Below, piece by piece: positions 28,733 through 37,186 of a stretch of 64,000 bases of DNA. The first letter of the stretch is position 1. Each line of letters starts with the position of its first letter. Position numbers and translations under genes: made by a program. The stretch is from Novosphingobium percolationis (GTDB lineage: Bacteria; Pseudomonadota; Alphaproteobacteria; Sphingomonadales; Sphingomonadaceae), in NCBI RefSeq assembly GCF_020179425.1, contig NZ_JAILYM010000004.1:310001-374000 (forward strand). The letters run 5' to 3'. The notes under the pieces were generated by a model. That model did not search any database, had not been told where the DNA came from, and saw only the letters and a list, made by a program, of their open reading frames with translations.

Positions 28733-29227
28733 TCAGGAAGGCACGGCGCGCAGGCGGGCGCGTTCGACATCGGCATCGACGTCGGCCTGGTTACGCCAGG
28801 CGAGATCGTGGCCGCAGACCTCGCGATCATCGTGCGCGCGGATCGAGATCGGCTTGATCGGGCGGCCATCGCGCTGGTCGCACAGCACCGGGTCCGACGG
28901 CGCCCCTCCCCACTTTTCGCCCCACTGGCGTAGCGCCAGCATGGCGGGCAGCAGGTCGATGCCCTTGTCGGTCAGACGATATTCGATGCGGCGGCGATCA
29001 TCGGCGCAATGTTCACGCTTGAGCACGCCGGCTTCGACCAGCCTTGACAACCGATTGGAAAGGATGTTGCGCGCGATGCCCAGCACATCGAGGAAATCCT
29101 CGAAATGCCGCACCCCGTTGAAGGCGGCGCGCAGGATCATGAACGACCAGCGTTCTCCCATGGCTTCCAGCGCCACCGGAAGGCCGCAGAGCGCGAGATC
29201 GGCGAGTGGTTCCCTGAGCTTCTCCAT
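28733..29227 (-). CDS. HxlR family winged-helix transcriptional regulator
   Basis: Regulator of 164 residues. The HxlR domain spans about 10-105: Cys-14 at the position often used for redox or electrophile sensing, EAMGERWSFMILRAAFNGVRHFEDF, the recognition helix region ARNILSNRLSRLVEAGVL and the wing EYRLTDKG. The C-terminal 55 residues are extra. It is divergent from the CC_3452-type gene; the 164-bp gap holds repeated TTGCAACC/TGCAACC, which may be its operator. Confidence 0.92.
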   Translation of the reverse strand: MEKLREPLADLALCGLPVALEAMGERWSFMILRAAFNGVRHFEDFLDVLGIARNILSNRLSRLVEAGVLKREHCADDRRRIEYRLTDKGIDLLPAMLALRQWGEKWGGAPSDPVLCDQRDGRPIKPISIRAHDDREVCGHDLAWRNQADVDADVERARLRAVPS

Positions 29228-29254
29228 CGGTGTTGCCTACTCCATCTAAGCGAC

Positions 29255-29310
29255 CAAGTTAAGTTTCTAGTTGCAACCTGCAACCTATCCTGATAAGTAG
29301 TGATTCGCAA
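29255..29310. promoter_or_regulatory. divergent promoter region with TGCAACC direct repeats
   Basis: AT-rich stretch between the HxlR gene and the gene at 29392. It holds the direct repeat GTTGCAACC-TGCAACC (about 29270-29285), including the palindromic TTGCAA, followed by AT-rich sequence that could hold a -10 element. Binding by the HxlR protein is inferred only from position. Confidence 0.4.
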
Positions 29311-29391
29311 CGGAAATCGCATCCTCTCCACCTGCCGTTCCCGTCGCAAGGCCACGGCGCGCGATATCCGCCGCTTAAAAGGGGAATGACC

Positions 29392-29733
29392 ATGACTGCT
29401 CTCAACAATGGCGCCCTGCGCCAGCTCCTTCCGGCCGCGCTCGCGCTGGCTGGCACCGCGCTCAGCTTCGGCGTGACCGCGACGCCTTCGCACGCCGCCG
29501 CTTCTTACTATGCGGTGACGCTCGCCAGCCCGCTGGATGCACCCAAGCGCTTCGTGAACGGCGAAACGCCGTGGGCCTGCGCGGGCAGCGAATGCACCGC
29601 CCCGCGCGACACCTCGCGCGCCGCCGTGGTCTGCGCCCGCCTCGTCAAGAAGGTCGGCCCGATCGCCCGCTTTGCCACGCCCGAGGGTGAACTGGCCGCA
29701 GAAGACCTGACCAAGTGCAACACCGGCAAGTAA
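29392..29733 (+). CDS. CC_3452 family protein, secreted
   Basis: Exported protein of 113 residues with a signal peptide (about 1-36, ending SHAAA). The mature part reads YYAVTLASPLDAPKRF, then ETPWACAGSECTAP and VVCARLVKKVGP, and ends KCN; the pattern of four Cys suggests two disulfides. The pattern matches small periplasmic proteins known as CC_3452 family in caulobacters and sphingomonads, of unknown function. The start at 29392 is preferred because AAGGGG stands seven bases upstream; the ATG at 29386 is too close to it. Confidence 0.85.
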   Translation: MTALNNGALRQLLPAALALAGTALSFGVTATPSHAAASYYAVTLASPLDAPKRFVNGETPWACAGSECTAPRDTSRAAVVCARLVKKVGPIARFATPEGELAAEDLTKCNTGK

Positions 29734-29808
29734 GCCTGTCCGCACGGGTCTGACCATCTCTCTCCAGCGCGGGCCTGTCCACCCTACCTGCCATGCGCTG
29801 GTTTCCTC

Positions 29809-29853
29809 GAAGGTCGCGAAGGGTTCCTGGCCCCTCGCGGCCTCCTTTTTTGT
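29809..29853 (+). terminator. intrinsic terminator after the CC_3452-type gene
   Basis: A long, slightly imperfect stem (29809-29823 with 29831-29845; AAGGTCGCGAAGGG against CCCCTCGCGGCCTCC) is followed by six T residues (29846-29851). Confidence 0.82.
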
Positions 29854-29892
29854 TCATGACCGGTCGAGGCGCGGGCCTTATAGCGTGGGCCC

Positions 29893-30573
29893 ATGCGCTC
29901 CCTTGCCCTGATCGCGGCCGCGTTTTCGCTGGCCGCAGCCTCTCCTCCCGCACTCCAGCCCGATCTTTCGCGCCTGACCGAGACGCACCGGCGCGACCTG
30001 CAATGCGCAGCGACGCTGGCGCTGGCGGCCTCCGCGCAAGCACAGGGCGATGATGCCGCCGCAGCGTTTCCGCCGCTGGCAGCGCGCGGCAAGCGCTACT
30101 TCGCCGATGTGGGCACGCGCGTTTCGGGCGAAGCGGGGCTGACGCCCGCGCAGGTGCGCGACCTGCTGAGCGCCGACGTAGCGGCCTTGCAGCAGGCGGC
30201 CGATCCCGACGCGGCGCTGGCCGCCGCGCTCAAGCCCTGCCTCGTCCGGCTCGATGCCGAAATACCGCCGCTCAAGACCCCCGACCTGCTCCAGTGCAGC
30301 GCGATCCTGAGCCTTGCCTATGACGAGGTCCATGCGCGCGAAGGGCTCAGCCCGGCGGCGCAGGATCTCAAGACGCTGGCGTCGGTGCTGTCCGCGCGCG
30401 AGCATGAGGCGCTGGTGGCAGCGGGCAAGTCGGGGGACGAGGCCGACGCCGCGCTCGCGCTCGCACATGACGCCATGCTCAAGGAAGCGTTCGATGGCGA
30501 CGGAGGGGTCGAGAAATACGACATCGCGCATTGCTACGATCTGGCGAAGCCCGACCCCAAGTCCCACTACTGA
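29893..30573 (+). CDS. hypothetical secreted helical protein
   Basis: Protein of 226 residues with a short signal peptide (about 1-16, MRSLALIAAAFSLAAA). The mature chain is predicted mostly helical and Ala-rich, with four Cys (CAATLALA, KPCLVRL, LLQCSAIL and AHCYDLAK) spaced so that two disulfides are plausible; the pattern C-A-A-T-L and C-S-A-I-L looks like an internal repeat. I do not recognise the family. It begins after the terminator of the preceding gene. Confidence 0.7.
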   Translation: MRSLALIAAAFSLAAASPPALQPDLSRLTETHRRDLQCAATLALAASAQAQGDDAAAAFPPLAARGKRYFADVGTRVSGEAGLTPAQVRDLLSADVAALQQAADPDAALAAALKPCLVRLDAEIPPLKTPDLLQCSAILSLAYDEVHAREGLSPAAQDLKTLASVLSAREHEALVAAGKSGDEADAALALAHDAMLKEAFDGDGGVEKYDIAHCYDLAKPDPKSHY

Positions 30574-30646
30574 CCGCCGCTGCGCCCGGCACCATTGAGC
30601 AAGCGCCCGGCGACCCCATATTGCGCCCGATCCCAGGAGATTTGCG

Positions 30647-31045
30647 ATGGCCGACAAGCTGAACCTGACCGAAGCCGAATGGCGCGAGCGCCTGACCCCG
30701 GAGCAGTACCATATACTGCGCCAGGCCGGGACCGAGCGCGCGTTCACCGGCAAGTACGACAAGAACAAGGCTGCGGGCGAATACTTCTGCGCCGGGTGCG
30801 GCGCCCCCCTGTTCGAATCGGACGCCAAGTTCGACAGCGGCTGCGGCTGGCCCAGCTTCACCGCCCCGGTCGTGCCGGACGTGGTGGACGAGCACGTCGA
30901 CACTTCGCACGGGATGGTCCGCACCGAAGTGCGCTGCGCGCGCTGCGACGGGCACCTGGGCCACGTTTTTCCCGATGGCCCCGCGCCGACGGGGCTACGC
31001 TACTGCATGAACAGCGCGGCGCTGGATTTCACCCCCAAGGATTGA
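30647..31045 (+). CDS. msrB: peptide-methionine (R)-S-oxide reductase
   Basis: Repairs methionine-R-sulfoxide in proteins using thioredoxin. The 132-residue protein has both zinc CxxC pairs (Cys-48/51 in CAGC, Cys-97/100 in CARC), the recycling Cys-66 in SGCGWPSF, and the catalytic Cys-120 in [11 protein letters not shown]. It is a stand-alone MsrB with no MsrA fusion. AGGAGA precedes the ATG. Confidence 0.97.
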   Translation: MADKLNLTEAEWRERLTPEQYHILRQAGTERAFTGKYDKNKAAGEYFCAGCGAPLFESDAKFDSGCGWPSFTAPVVPDVVDEHVDTSHGMVRTEVRCARCDGHLGHVFPDGPAPTGLRYCMNSAALDFTPKD

Positions 31046-31206
31046 GCACGCAGACCGCGCCACGAACGTATGCGGAAAGTTCCGATTAACCCTGCGTTAC
31101 AAATTGCCTATGCAGAGGCCGCAGGGCGCTCCGCTATGGCGCGCCGCAACGTAGCGCCTGCCCGAAACAGACCTGTCCGAATCATGAGGGAAAGAACCAA
31201 GCACCG

Positions 31207-33399
31207 ATGGCGAGAAGGGATACGCCCCGCCGCCCCGATCCCGAGCGTCAGCCGGGTCGCCGTCCTGCGCGCAGCGCGCGCGAAGGGTCTTTTCTGGGTC
31301 GCATGATTCGCCGCCTGTTCGTCTGGAGTGGCGGTTTTGCGCTGCTGGCCGTGATCGGCGTGGTCGTCGCCGTGCTGATCACCGCGCGTTCGCTGCCGAG
31401 CTATGAAAAGCTGAAGTCCAGCCAAGCCGGCCAGATGATCGTCGTGCGCGCCAACGACGGGTCGGAAATCGTCACGCTGGGGCCGAGCTATGGCAAGTGG
31501 GTGCCTTATTCGCGCATCCCCGAGGTGATGAAGGACGCGATGATCTCGGTCGAGGACCGGCGCTATCGCGAACACTTCGGCGTCGATCCGATCGGCATCG
31601 TGCGCTCGGTGATGGTGCGCGTGCAAAGCGGGCACTGGCGGCAGGGTGGTTCGACCATCACCCAGCAGCTCGCGCGCAACGTGTTCCTCAACAACAGCCG
31701 CACCTTCGATCGCAAGATCCGCGAGGCGGTGCTGGCGATGGCGCTCGAAACCCGGTTCAGCAAGAACCAGATCCTCGAGCTGTATCTCAACAAGGTCTAT
31801 TTTGGCGGCGGTGCCTATGGCGTGGATTCGGCCGCGCGCAAGTTCTTCGGCCACCCGGGCGACCAGCTGACGCTGGAAGAAGCCGCGATCATTGCGGGCC
31901 TGGTCAAGGCGCCTTCGCACTATTCCCCCACAGCCGACGCCAAGGCTGCGGTGGACCGCGCGCAGGTGGTGGTGCAGACCATGGCCGACGCGGGCACGCT
32001 GACCCCGGCGCAAGCCAACGCGGTCGATTTCAAGCGCGTCAAGCTGGCGGCAGAGCAGGGCCAGAATTCAGCGCGCTATTTCACCGACTGGGTGCTGCCG
32101 CAGCTCGACATCGTCGCGCCCGAGATCGACCAGCCGATCGAGGTGTGGACCACGCTCGATCCCGTGGCGCAGCGTGCGGCGACGGCTTCATTGCAGCAGA
32201 ACGTGCCCAACGGCGTGCAGGGCGCGCTGGTCAGCGTGGACCGCGACGGCGCGGTGCTGGCGATGGTGGGCGGCACCGACTATGTCACCAGCAACTACAA
32301 CCGCGCGGTGAATGCCGTGCGCCAGCCGGGTTCGGCGTGGAAGCTGTTCGTCTATCTCGCCGCGCTGGAAGCGGGCTACACCCCCGATGACCGCGTGGTG
32401 GACGAACCCGTGACGATCCAGGGCTGGAGCCCGCGCAATTCGGGCGGTACGTATGCCGGGCCGATCGACGTGCGCACCGCCTTTGCCTATTCCAAGAACA
32501 CCGTCGCCGCGCAGCTGGGCAACGAGGTGGGCTTTGGTGCCGTTGCCAACATGGCGCGCCGCTTTGGCATCACCACCCCGATCAACACGCAGCCCTCGAT
32601 GGTGCTGGGCACCAGCGACGTGCGCGTGATCGACATGGTGCGCGCCTTTGCCGAAGTTTCGGCCAAGGGCGTGACCGTGGTCCCCTATGGCATCCGCAAG
32701 GTGACGACGACCGACGGCGAAGTGCTCTACAGCCATCGCCCGGACACGCAGCAGCAGCTCGTGCCAGCCTATGTCGCCGCCGCGATCACCGACCTGTTGC
32801 AGACCGCCGTCAGCACCGGCACCGGCCGCGCCGCGCAGATTGGCCGACCCGTGGCTGGCAAGACCGGCACCACCAGTTCGAACAAGGATGGCTGGTTCCT
32901 GGGCTTTTCCAGCGGGATCACGACCGGCGTGTGGATGGGGCGCGACGATGCGCGCGCTGTTCCCGGGTTGCAGGGCGGCACCGCGCCCGCGCGCGCCTTT
33001 GCCGCCTACATGAAGGTGGCGACCGCCAAGCGCCCGGTCGAGAAGTTCGAGACCGAGCTGAAGCTGCCGCAATGGCAGCTGGAGCCCGACGACGAGGCGA
33101 TGCAGGCCAATCCCGACGACTATTTCTACGTCGACCCCAATGGCAATATCGTCGACCAGAGCGGCAAGGCGAGCCCGGATGGCGCGGATCAGGGGGTGCC
33201 GGTGGACCAGGGCGGCGATGCCCCTCCGCCAGCAGCGGCGAACGACGATTTCCTCGACCGTGCGACAGGGCGGCAGGGGGCGGACGCGCCGCGCCAGAAG
33301 CCGATGTCGGCGCCCGCACCGCGTGGGGCCGGCAATGGCAGCGGCGCGGGCCAGCCGCGTCCGCTGCCGCCGATCGGGAAGGTCATCACGACACCCTGA
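31207..33399 (+). CDS. penicillin-binding protein 1A (bifunctional transglycosylase/transpeptidase)
   Basis: Class A PBP of 730 residues that polymerises and cross-links peptidoglycan. A basic cytoplasmic tail and one membrane helix (about 37-58) precede the GT51 transglycosylase (ISVEDRRYREHFGVD near 114, GGSTITQQLARN near 147, ELYLNKVYFGGGAYG near 192). The transpeptidase has Ser-376 and Lys-379 in PGSAWKLF, SKNT as the second motif and KTGTT near 551. The last 80 residues are Pro/Gly/Ala-rich and probably disordered. The ribosome site is weak. Confidence 0.95.
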   Translation: MARRDTPRRPDPERQPGRRPARSAREGSFLGRMIRRLFVWSGGFALLAVIGVVVAVLITARSLPSYEKLKSSQAGQMIVVRANDGSEIVTLGPSYGKWVPYSRIPEVMKDAMISVEDRRYREHFGVDPIGIVRSVMVRVQSGHWRQGGSTITQQLARNVFLNNSRTFDRKIREAVLAMALETRFSKNQILELYLNKVYFGGGAYGVDSAARKFFGHPGDQLTLEEAAIIAGLVKAPSHYSPTADAKAAVDRAQVVVQTMADAGTLTPAQANAVDFKRVKLAAEQGQNSARYFTDWVLPQLDIVAPEIDQPIEVWTTLDPVAQRAATASLQQNVPNGVQGALVSVDRDGAVLAMVGGTDYVTSNYNRAVNAVRQPGSAWKLFVYLAALEAGYTPDDRVVDEPVTIQGWSPRNSGGTYAGPIDVRTAFAYSKNTVAAQLGNEVGFGAVANMARRFGITTPINTQPSMVLGTSDVRVIDMVRAFAEVSAKGVTVVPYGIRKVTTTDGEVLYSHRPDTQQQLVPAYVAAAITDLLQTAVSTGTGRAAQIGRPVAGKTGTTSSNKDGWFLGFSSGITTGVWMGRDDARAVPGLQGGTAPARAFAAYMKVATAKRPVEKFETELKLPQWQLEPDDEAMQANPDDYFYVDPNGNIVDQSGKASPDGADQGVPVDQGGDAPPPAAANDDFLDRATGRQGADAPRQKPMSAPAPRGAGNGSGAGQPRPLPPIGKVITTP

Positions 33400-33482
33400 G
33401 CCGTCCGGCCGCGAACCAAACGCGCTGCCGGTCGTTGTCTGTCGTGAAGGGCGAGATGCCCGAAAGACGACAGGAGGCGACG

Positions 33483-33725
33483 ATGGGATTGTTGCGATTG
33501 GCCGCGGCCGGTGCGGTGGGCTACTTCATCTGGAACAGGTTCAAGGGCGATGGCGCGGAGCCGCAACACGCGGCTTTCGCCCATGGCGAGCATACGGGCG
33601 ACAACTTCTCGAAAGTACGCAGCGCCGGGACCGCAGGTATGCGTTCGGACCCGCCGAAGTGGGACAAGGTGGACGAGGCCGCGGACGAAAGCTTCCCGGC
33701 GAGCGATCCGCCGTCAACCTACTGA
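33483..33725 (+). CDS. small protein with C-terminal DEASDESFPASDPP-type motif
   Basis: An 80-residue protein. A hydrophobic N-terminal helix (LLRLAAAGAVGYFIW) is followed by a hydrophilic chain that ends VDEAADESFPASDPPSTY, a tail seen in many small alphaproteobacterial proteins of unknown function. An excellent ribosome site (AGGAGG, then CGACG before the ATG) marks the start. Confidence 0.75.
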   Translation: MGLLRLAAAGAVGYFIWNRFKGDGAEPQHAAFAHGEHTGDNFSKVRSAGTAGMRSDPPKWDKVDEAADESFPASDPPSTY

Positions 33726-33746
33726 CGCTTCAACCGGCCGGTCGGA

Positions 33747-34142
33747 CTACTTGACCAGTTCGACCGGCTGGAACTGCCCCAGCCCGCACGAACCGCGCAT
33801 CATCTGGGGCGAATTCGACTGGATCACCGTGATGATGTCGGTTGAACAAAGCTGCGAGAGCGACGTGCTGTAGGAAAACGCGCGCTCGAAGCCGAGGCTG
33901 TTGCAGCGGTAGGGCAGCGTGTTGCGATACCACTTCCTGCCCGCCATGCGGAAATCGATGGTCCAGTCGTCGCGCACACGGCTTTCCGAGATCTGCGCGA
34001 TGGGGATGCAGCTTTGCGCCGTGCCCATGGGTCGGGCGGCGGGAACGTCCTTGCCGTGACCGTTGCTGCCGCCCTGCGCCATGGGAGCGCAGGACGCGAC
34101 GCCGAGTGCGGCCAAGGCCAGGCCGATGAATCGCGCCTTCAT
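33747..34142 (-). CDS. putative lipoprotein resembling the DUF6491 family
   Basis: Lipoprotein of 131 residues. The signal has the lipobox VASC (Cys about residue 18). The mature part has CIPIAQISESRVRDDWTIDF and KWYRNTLPYRCNSLGF, then CSTDIITVI and GSCGLGQFQPV; the Cys pattern and the R-N-T-L-P-Y-R-C block match what I recall of DUF6491. Its role is unknown. Its ATG overlaps the nth stop by four bases, so it is translated from the dapB-nth transcript. Confidence 0.75.
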   Translation of the reverse strand: MKARFIGLALAALGVASCAPMAQGGSNGHGKDVPAARPMGTAQSCIPIAQISESRVRDDWTIDFRMAGRKWYRNTLPYRCNSLGFERAFSYSTSLSQLCSTDIITVIQSNSPQMMRGSCGLGQFQPVELVK

Positions 34143-34831
34143 GCCATTCTCTCCTTTGCTACCCGCGGCTTTTTGCCGGTCTGGGGTTGCGCGCCCTTTT
34201 CCAGCACCTTGCCCTTGAAGCCGCACAAGTCGACGACCGGGCAGCGCCAGCATTCGGGGGTGCGCGCCTTGCAGATATAGCGACCGTGCAGGATCATCCA
34301 ATGGTGCGAGCCGACGCGGAAGGGTTGCGGCACCTTTTTTTCGAGCTGCTTTTCGACCGCGAGCGGGGTCTTGCCCTTGGCAAGGCCAGTGCGGTTGCCG
34401 ACGCGGAAGATGTGCGTATCGACCGCGAAGGTCTCCGCCCCGAACGCGCAGTTGAGCACCACGTTGGCGGTCTTGCGCCCGACGCCGGGCAGCGCGGTGA
34501 GCGCGTCGCGATCGGCGGGCACTTCGCCGCCATGCTCGCGCACGAGGATTTCGGCCATGGCGATGACGTTCTTCGCCTTGGAATTGAACAGGCCGATGGT
34601 CTTGATGTGCTCTTTCAGCCCCTCCTCGCCCAGCTCCAGCATCTGCGCGGGCGTCTTGACCTCGGCAAAGAGCCGCCGCGTCGCCTTGTTGACGCCGACG
34701 TCGGTCGATTGCGCCGAGAGCGTGACCGCGACCAGCAGCTGGTAGACGTTGCCGAATTCCAGCTCGGTCTGCGGATCGGGGTTTGCCTCTGCCAGGCGGC
34801 GGAAGAACTCGAAGATATCGTCCTTTTTCAA
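34139..34831 (-). CDS. nth: endonuclease III
   Basis: Bifunctional base-excision glycosylase/AP lyase for oxidised pyrimidines. The 230-residue protein has the helix-hairpin-helix LPGVGRKTANVVL with catalytic Lys-120, the catalytic Asp-138 in VDTHIFR, and the 4Fe-4S ligands Cys-187, -194, -197 and -203 in C-x6-C-x2-C-x5-C spacing. The start is a TTG at 34831 that overlaps the dapB stop (TTGA); no in-frame ATG lies near, so translation is probably coupled to dapB. Confidence 0.95.
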   Translation of the reverse strand: MKKDDIFEFFRRLAEANPDPQTELEFGNVYQLLVAVTLSAQSTDVGVNKATRRLFAEVKTPAQMLELGEEGLKEHIKTIGLFNSKAKNVIAMAEILVREHGGEVPADRDALTALPGVGRKTANVVLNCAFGAETFAVDTHIFRVGNRTGLAKGKTPLAVEKQLEKKVPQPFRVGSHHWMILHGRYICKARTPECWRCPVVDLCGFKGKVLEKGAQPQTGKKPRVAKERMA

Positions 34832-35556
34832 AGGTCGAGCACTTCGCGCATCGAATAGCGACCGGGCGCCTTGCCCACGATCCAGTCTGCCGCGCGGATC
34901 GCGCCACGCGCAAAGATGCCGCGGTTTTCGGCGAGGTGCGACAGGGTGAGCCGTTCGTTGTCGGCCAGGAAGTGGACCGAATGGTCGCCCGCCACGGTGC
35001 CGCCGCGCAACGATGCAAAGCCGATGGTCCCGGCAACGCGGGCGCCCGTGATGCCGTCGCGGCCACGCACCGCTTCGTCCTGAAGATCGACCCCGCGCCC
35101 ACGCGCAGCGGCTTCGCCCAGCAGCAGCGCGGTGCCCGAGGGCGCATCGACCTTCATGCGATGGTGGGTTTCGACGATCTCGATGTCCCAGTCCTCGCCC
35201 AGCCGCTGTGCCGCTTCGCGGACGAGGTGGGCAAGCAAGGTGACGCCGAGCGAGGTGTTGCCGGTCTGGAGCACGGGGATCGAGACGGCGGCGGCATCGA
35301 CCAGCCAGTGATGGCGTTCTTCAAGGCCGGTGGTGCCGACGACCATGGGCACCCCGGCATGGATCGCCGCGTCGAGGTTGAATTCGAGCGCGCCCGGTGC
35401 GGAGAAATCGACCAGCACATCGCTTGCCGCCGCCAGCGCCGCGACATCGCCGCCCTTGTCGATGCCGCCGGCAAGGTCATGCCCGGCCGCCACGATGGCC
35501 GCTTCGAGCGCCTGCCCCATGCGGCCCGCGTTTCCGATAATCCCGATTCTCGCCAT
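34828..35556 (-). CDS. dapB: 4-hydroxy-tetrahydrodipicolinate reductase
   Basis: NAD(P)H-dependent reductase of the lysine/diaminopimelate pathway. The 242-residue protein has the Rossmann motif GIIGNAGRMG (residues 5-14), VDFSAP (49-54), GTTG (74-77), and the catalytic signature ETHHRMKVDAPSGTA with His-131/132 and Lys-135. It is the first gene of the unit dapB-nth-lipoprotein and divergent from the sirtuin gene. Confidence 0.97.
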   Translation of the reverse strand: MARIGIIGNAGRMGQALEAAIVAAGHDLAGGIDKGGDVAALAAASDVLVDFSAPGALEFNLDAAIHAGVPMVVGTTGLEERHHWLVDAAAVSIPVLQTGNTSLGVTLLAHLVREAAQRLGEDWDIEIVETHHRMKVDAPSGTALLLGEAAARGRGVDLQDEAVRGRDGITGARVAGTIGFASLRGGTVAGDHSVHFLADNERLTLSHLAENRGIFARGAIRAADWIVGKAPGRYSMREVLDL

Positions 35557-35591
35557 TGCTCACCCCGTGTCTGGCGTGCTTCATGGCCGTG

Positions 35592-36308
35592 ATGAGCCAC
35601 ATTCGCAACATCGTGATCCTGACCGGCGCGGGCATTTCCGCCGAGAGCGGCATCGACACCTTTCGCGGCGGGGGCGGCCTGTGGGAGCAGCACCGGGTGG
35701 AAGACGTCGCAACGCCCGAAGCCTTCGCGCGCGACCCGGATCTGGTCCAGCGCTTCTACGACATGCGGCGCGAGGCGATCCAGACCAAGCAGCCGAACGC
35801 GGCGCATCACGCGCTGGCGCGGCTCGATCGCGAGTGGGCGAAGACGGTGCCGGGCGGCGACGTTCTGATCGTGACGCAGAACGTCGACGACCTGCACGAG
35901 CGCGGCGGGGCGCTGAACGTCGTGCATATGCACGGCGAACACCTCAACGCCTGGTGCACGGCCTGCGATGTGCGGCACCGCTGGACCGGCCCCTTGCGCG
36001 ATGGCCCGCCCTGCCCCGGCTGCGGCGCGCAGGCGTTGCGGCCCGACGTGGTGTGGTTCGGCGAGGTGCCCTACCACATGGATGCGATCGGGGAGGCGCT
36101 GCGCGAGGCGGACCTGTTCGTGTCGATCGGCACTTCGGGCGCGGTCTATCCGGCGGCGGGATTCGTGCGCGCGGCGCGCGATCTGGGCGCGCGGACGCTG
36201 GAACTGAACCTCGAACGCTCGCAAGGTTCGGCGTGGTTCGAGGAGACGCGGCTGGGGGCGGCGAGCGAAGTGGTGCCCGCGTGGGTGGAGGAAATGCTAA
36301 GCGGCTGA
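35592..36308 (+). CDS. cobB: NAD-dependent protein deacylase (sirtuin, CobB-like)
   Basis: Removes acyl groups from lysines with NAD+. GAGISAESGIDTFRG is at residues 12-26, TQNVDDLHERGG at 95-106, the catalytic His-114 in HMHGE, and the zinc tetrad is Cys-122/125 and Cys-141/144. Tyr-56 and Arg-59 (FYDMRR) form the YxxR pair that marks class III sirtuins able to remove succinyl and malonyl groups, so desuccinylase activity is likely. The start at 35592 (MSHIRN) is preferred; 35583 is also an ATG. Its last 12 bases overlap the convergent ThiF-family gene. Confidence 0.95.
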   Translation: MSHIRNIVILTGAGISAESGIDTFRGGGGLWEQHRVEDVATPEAFARDPDLVQRFYDMRREAIQTKQPNAAHHALARLDREWAKTVPGGDVLIVTQNVDDLHERGGALNVVHMHGEHLNAWCTACDVRHRWTGPLRDGPPCPGCGAQALRPDVVWFGEVPYHMDAIGEALREADLFVSIGTSGAVYPAAGFVRAARDLGARTLELNLERSQGSAWFEETRLGAASEVVPAWVEEMLSG

Positions 36309-37070
36309 ATTGCAGCCCCGGCATTCGCCATCCTTGACGATGCGCATTGAGCGCAGACCCGGCTTGAGGCCGTCGAGAACGTGGATCTGGCCCCATTGCG
36401 GGTCGCCAAGCGTGGACACGCCTTCCAGCAGCACTCGGATCGCGGCCATGGCGCCGAACGCGCCGACCATGCCGACCATCGCGCCCAGCACTCCCAGATC
36501 GGCGCAAGTGTCGCAATCTTCGGCATCGAAGGCATCGCCGACGAAACAGCGGTAGCAGGAATGCCCTTCGCGGTGCCCGGCGAAGTTGGCGACCTGCCCC
36601 TGGAAGCGCCCGAGCGCGGCGCTGGTCAGCGGCACGCCCGCCGCGACGCAGGCATCGGACACGGCAAGGCGCGTGGCGAAGTTGTCGCAGCCATCGAGCA
36701 CCACGTCGGCCCCGGCGATGAGGGCGGCGGTATTGTCGCGCGTCACGCGGAGCTGATGCGGGGTGACGGCCAGCGCCGGATCGAAGCGGCGCACCCAGTC
36801 GGCGGCGGCCTCGGCCTTGGCCTTGCCGATATCCGCCGTAGTGTAGATCGTCTGCCGCTGGAGATTGCTCGCCTCCACCGCGTCATCGTCGATCAGGGTC
36901 AGCCGGCCCACGCCCGCGCCTGCAAGATATTGCAGCGCCGGGCTGCCGATGCCGCCCATGCCGACCAGCACGACATGGGCCTGCGCCAGCCGCGCCTGCC
37001 CCGCGCCGCCCACTTCGGGCAGGACGATGTGGCGGGCGAAACGATCGAGGCGGTCGGGCGAAAGCGTCAT
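36297..37070 (-). CDS. ThiF/MoeB/HesA family E1-like adenylyltransferase
   Basis: Adenylates the C-terminus of a ubiquitin-like sulfur carrier (MoaD or ThiS type). The 257-residue protein has GMGGIGSPALQYLAG, the ATP-binding glycine loop near residue 37, DDDAVEASNLQRQ near 60-72, DGCDNFATR near 125 and two zinc CxxC pairs (CYRC near 174 and CRGC near the C-terminus). There is no rhodanese domain. MoeB and ThiF cannot be told apart here. The start at 37070 (MTLSPDRL) is typical. The 3' end overlaps the sirtuin gene tail to tail by 12 bp. Confidence 0.9.
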   Translation of the reverse strand: MTLSPDRLDRFARHIVLPEVGGAGQARLAQAHVVLVGMGGIGSPALQYLAGAGVGRLTLIDDDAVEASNLQRQTIYTTADIGKAKAEAAADWVRRFDPALAVTPHQLRVTRDNTAALIAGADVVLDGCDNFATRLAVSDACVAAGVPLTSAALGRFQGQVANFAGHREGHSCYRCFVGDAFDAEDCDTCADLGVLGAMVGMVGAFGAMAAIRVLLEGVSTLGDPQWGQIHVLDGLKPGLRSMRIVKDGECRGCNSAA

Positions 37071-37152
37071 GGGGCTGGCCTTAATGGCTTTGGCGCACCG
37101 GCGAAAGCCGCGTGGGAGAATGCCGCGTGACAAGCGAGCGCGGCTCGCGCAG

Positions 37153-37172
37153 TCTGGTCAAAACAGACCAGA
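37153..37172. promoter_or_regulatory. candidate operator: TCTGGTC-N6-GACCAGA
   Basis: A perfect 7+7 inverted repeat with a six-base AAAACA spacer, 15 bp before the SDR start codon, and partly overlapping its ribosome-site region. The position suits a repressor site or a transcript hairpin. The regulator is unknown. Confidence 0.5.
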
Positions 37173-37186
37173 GAGAGGGACTTGGA

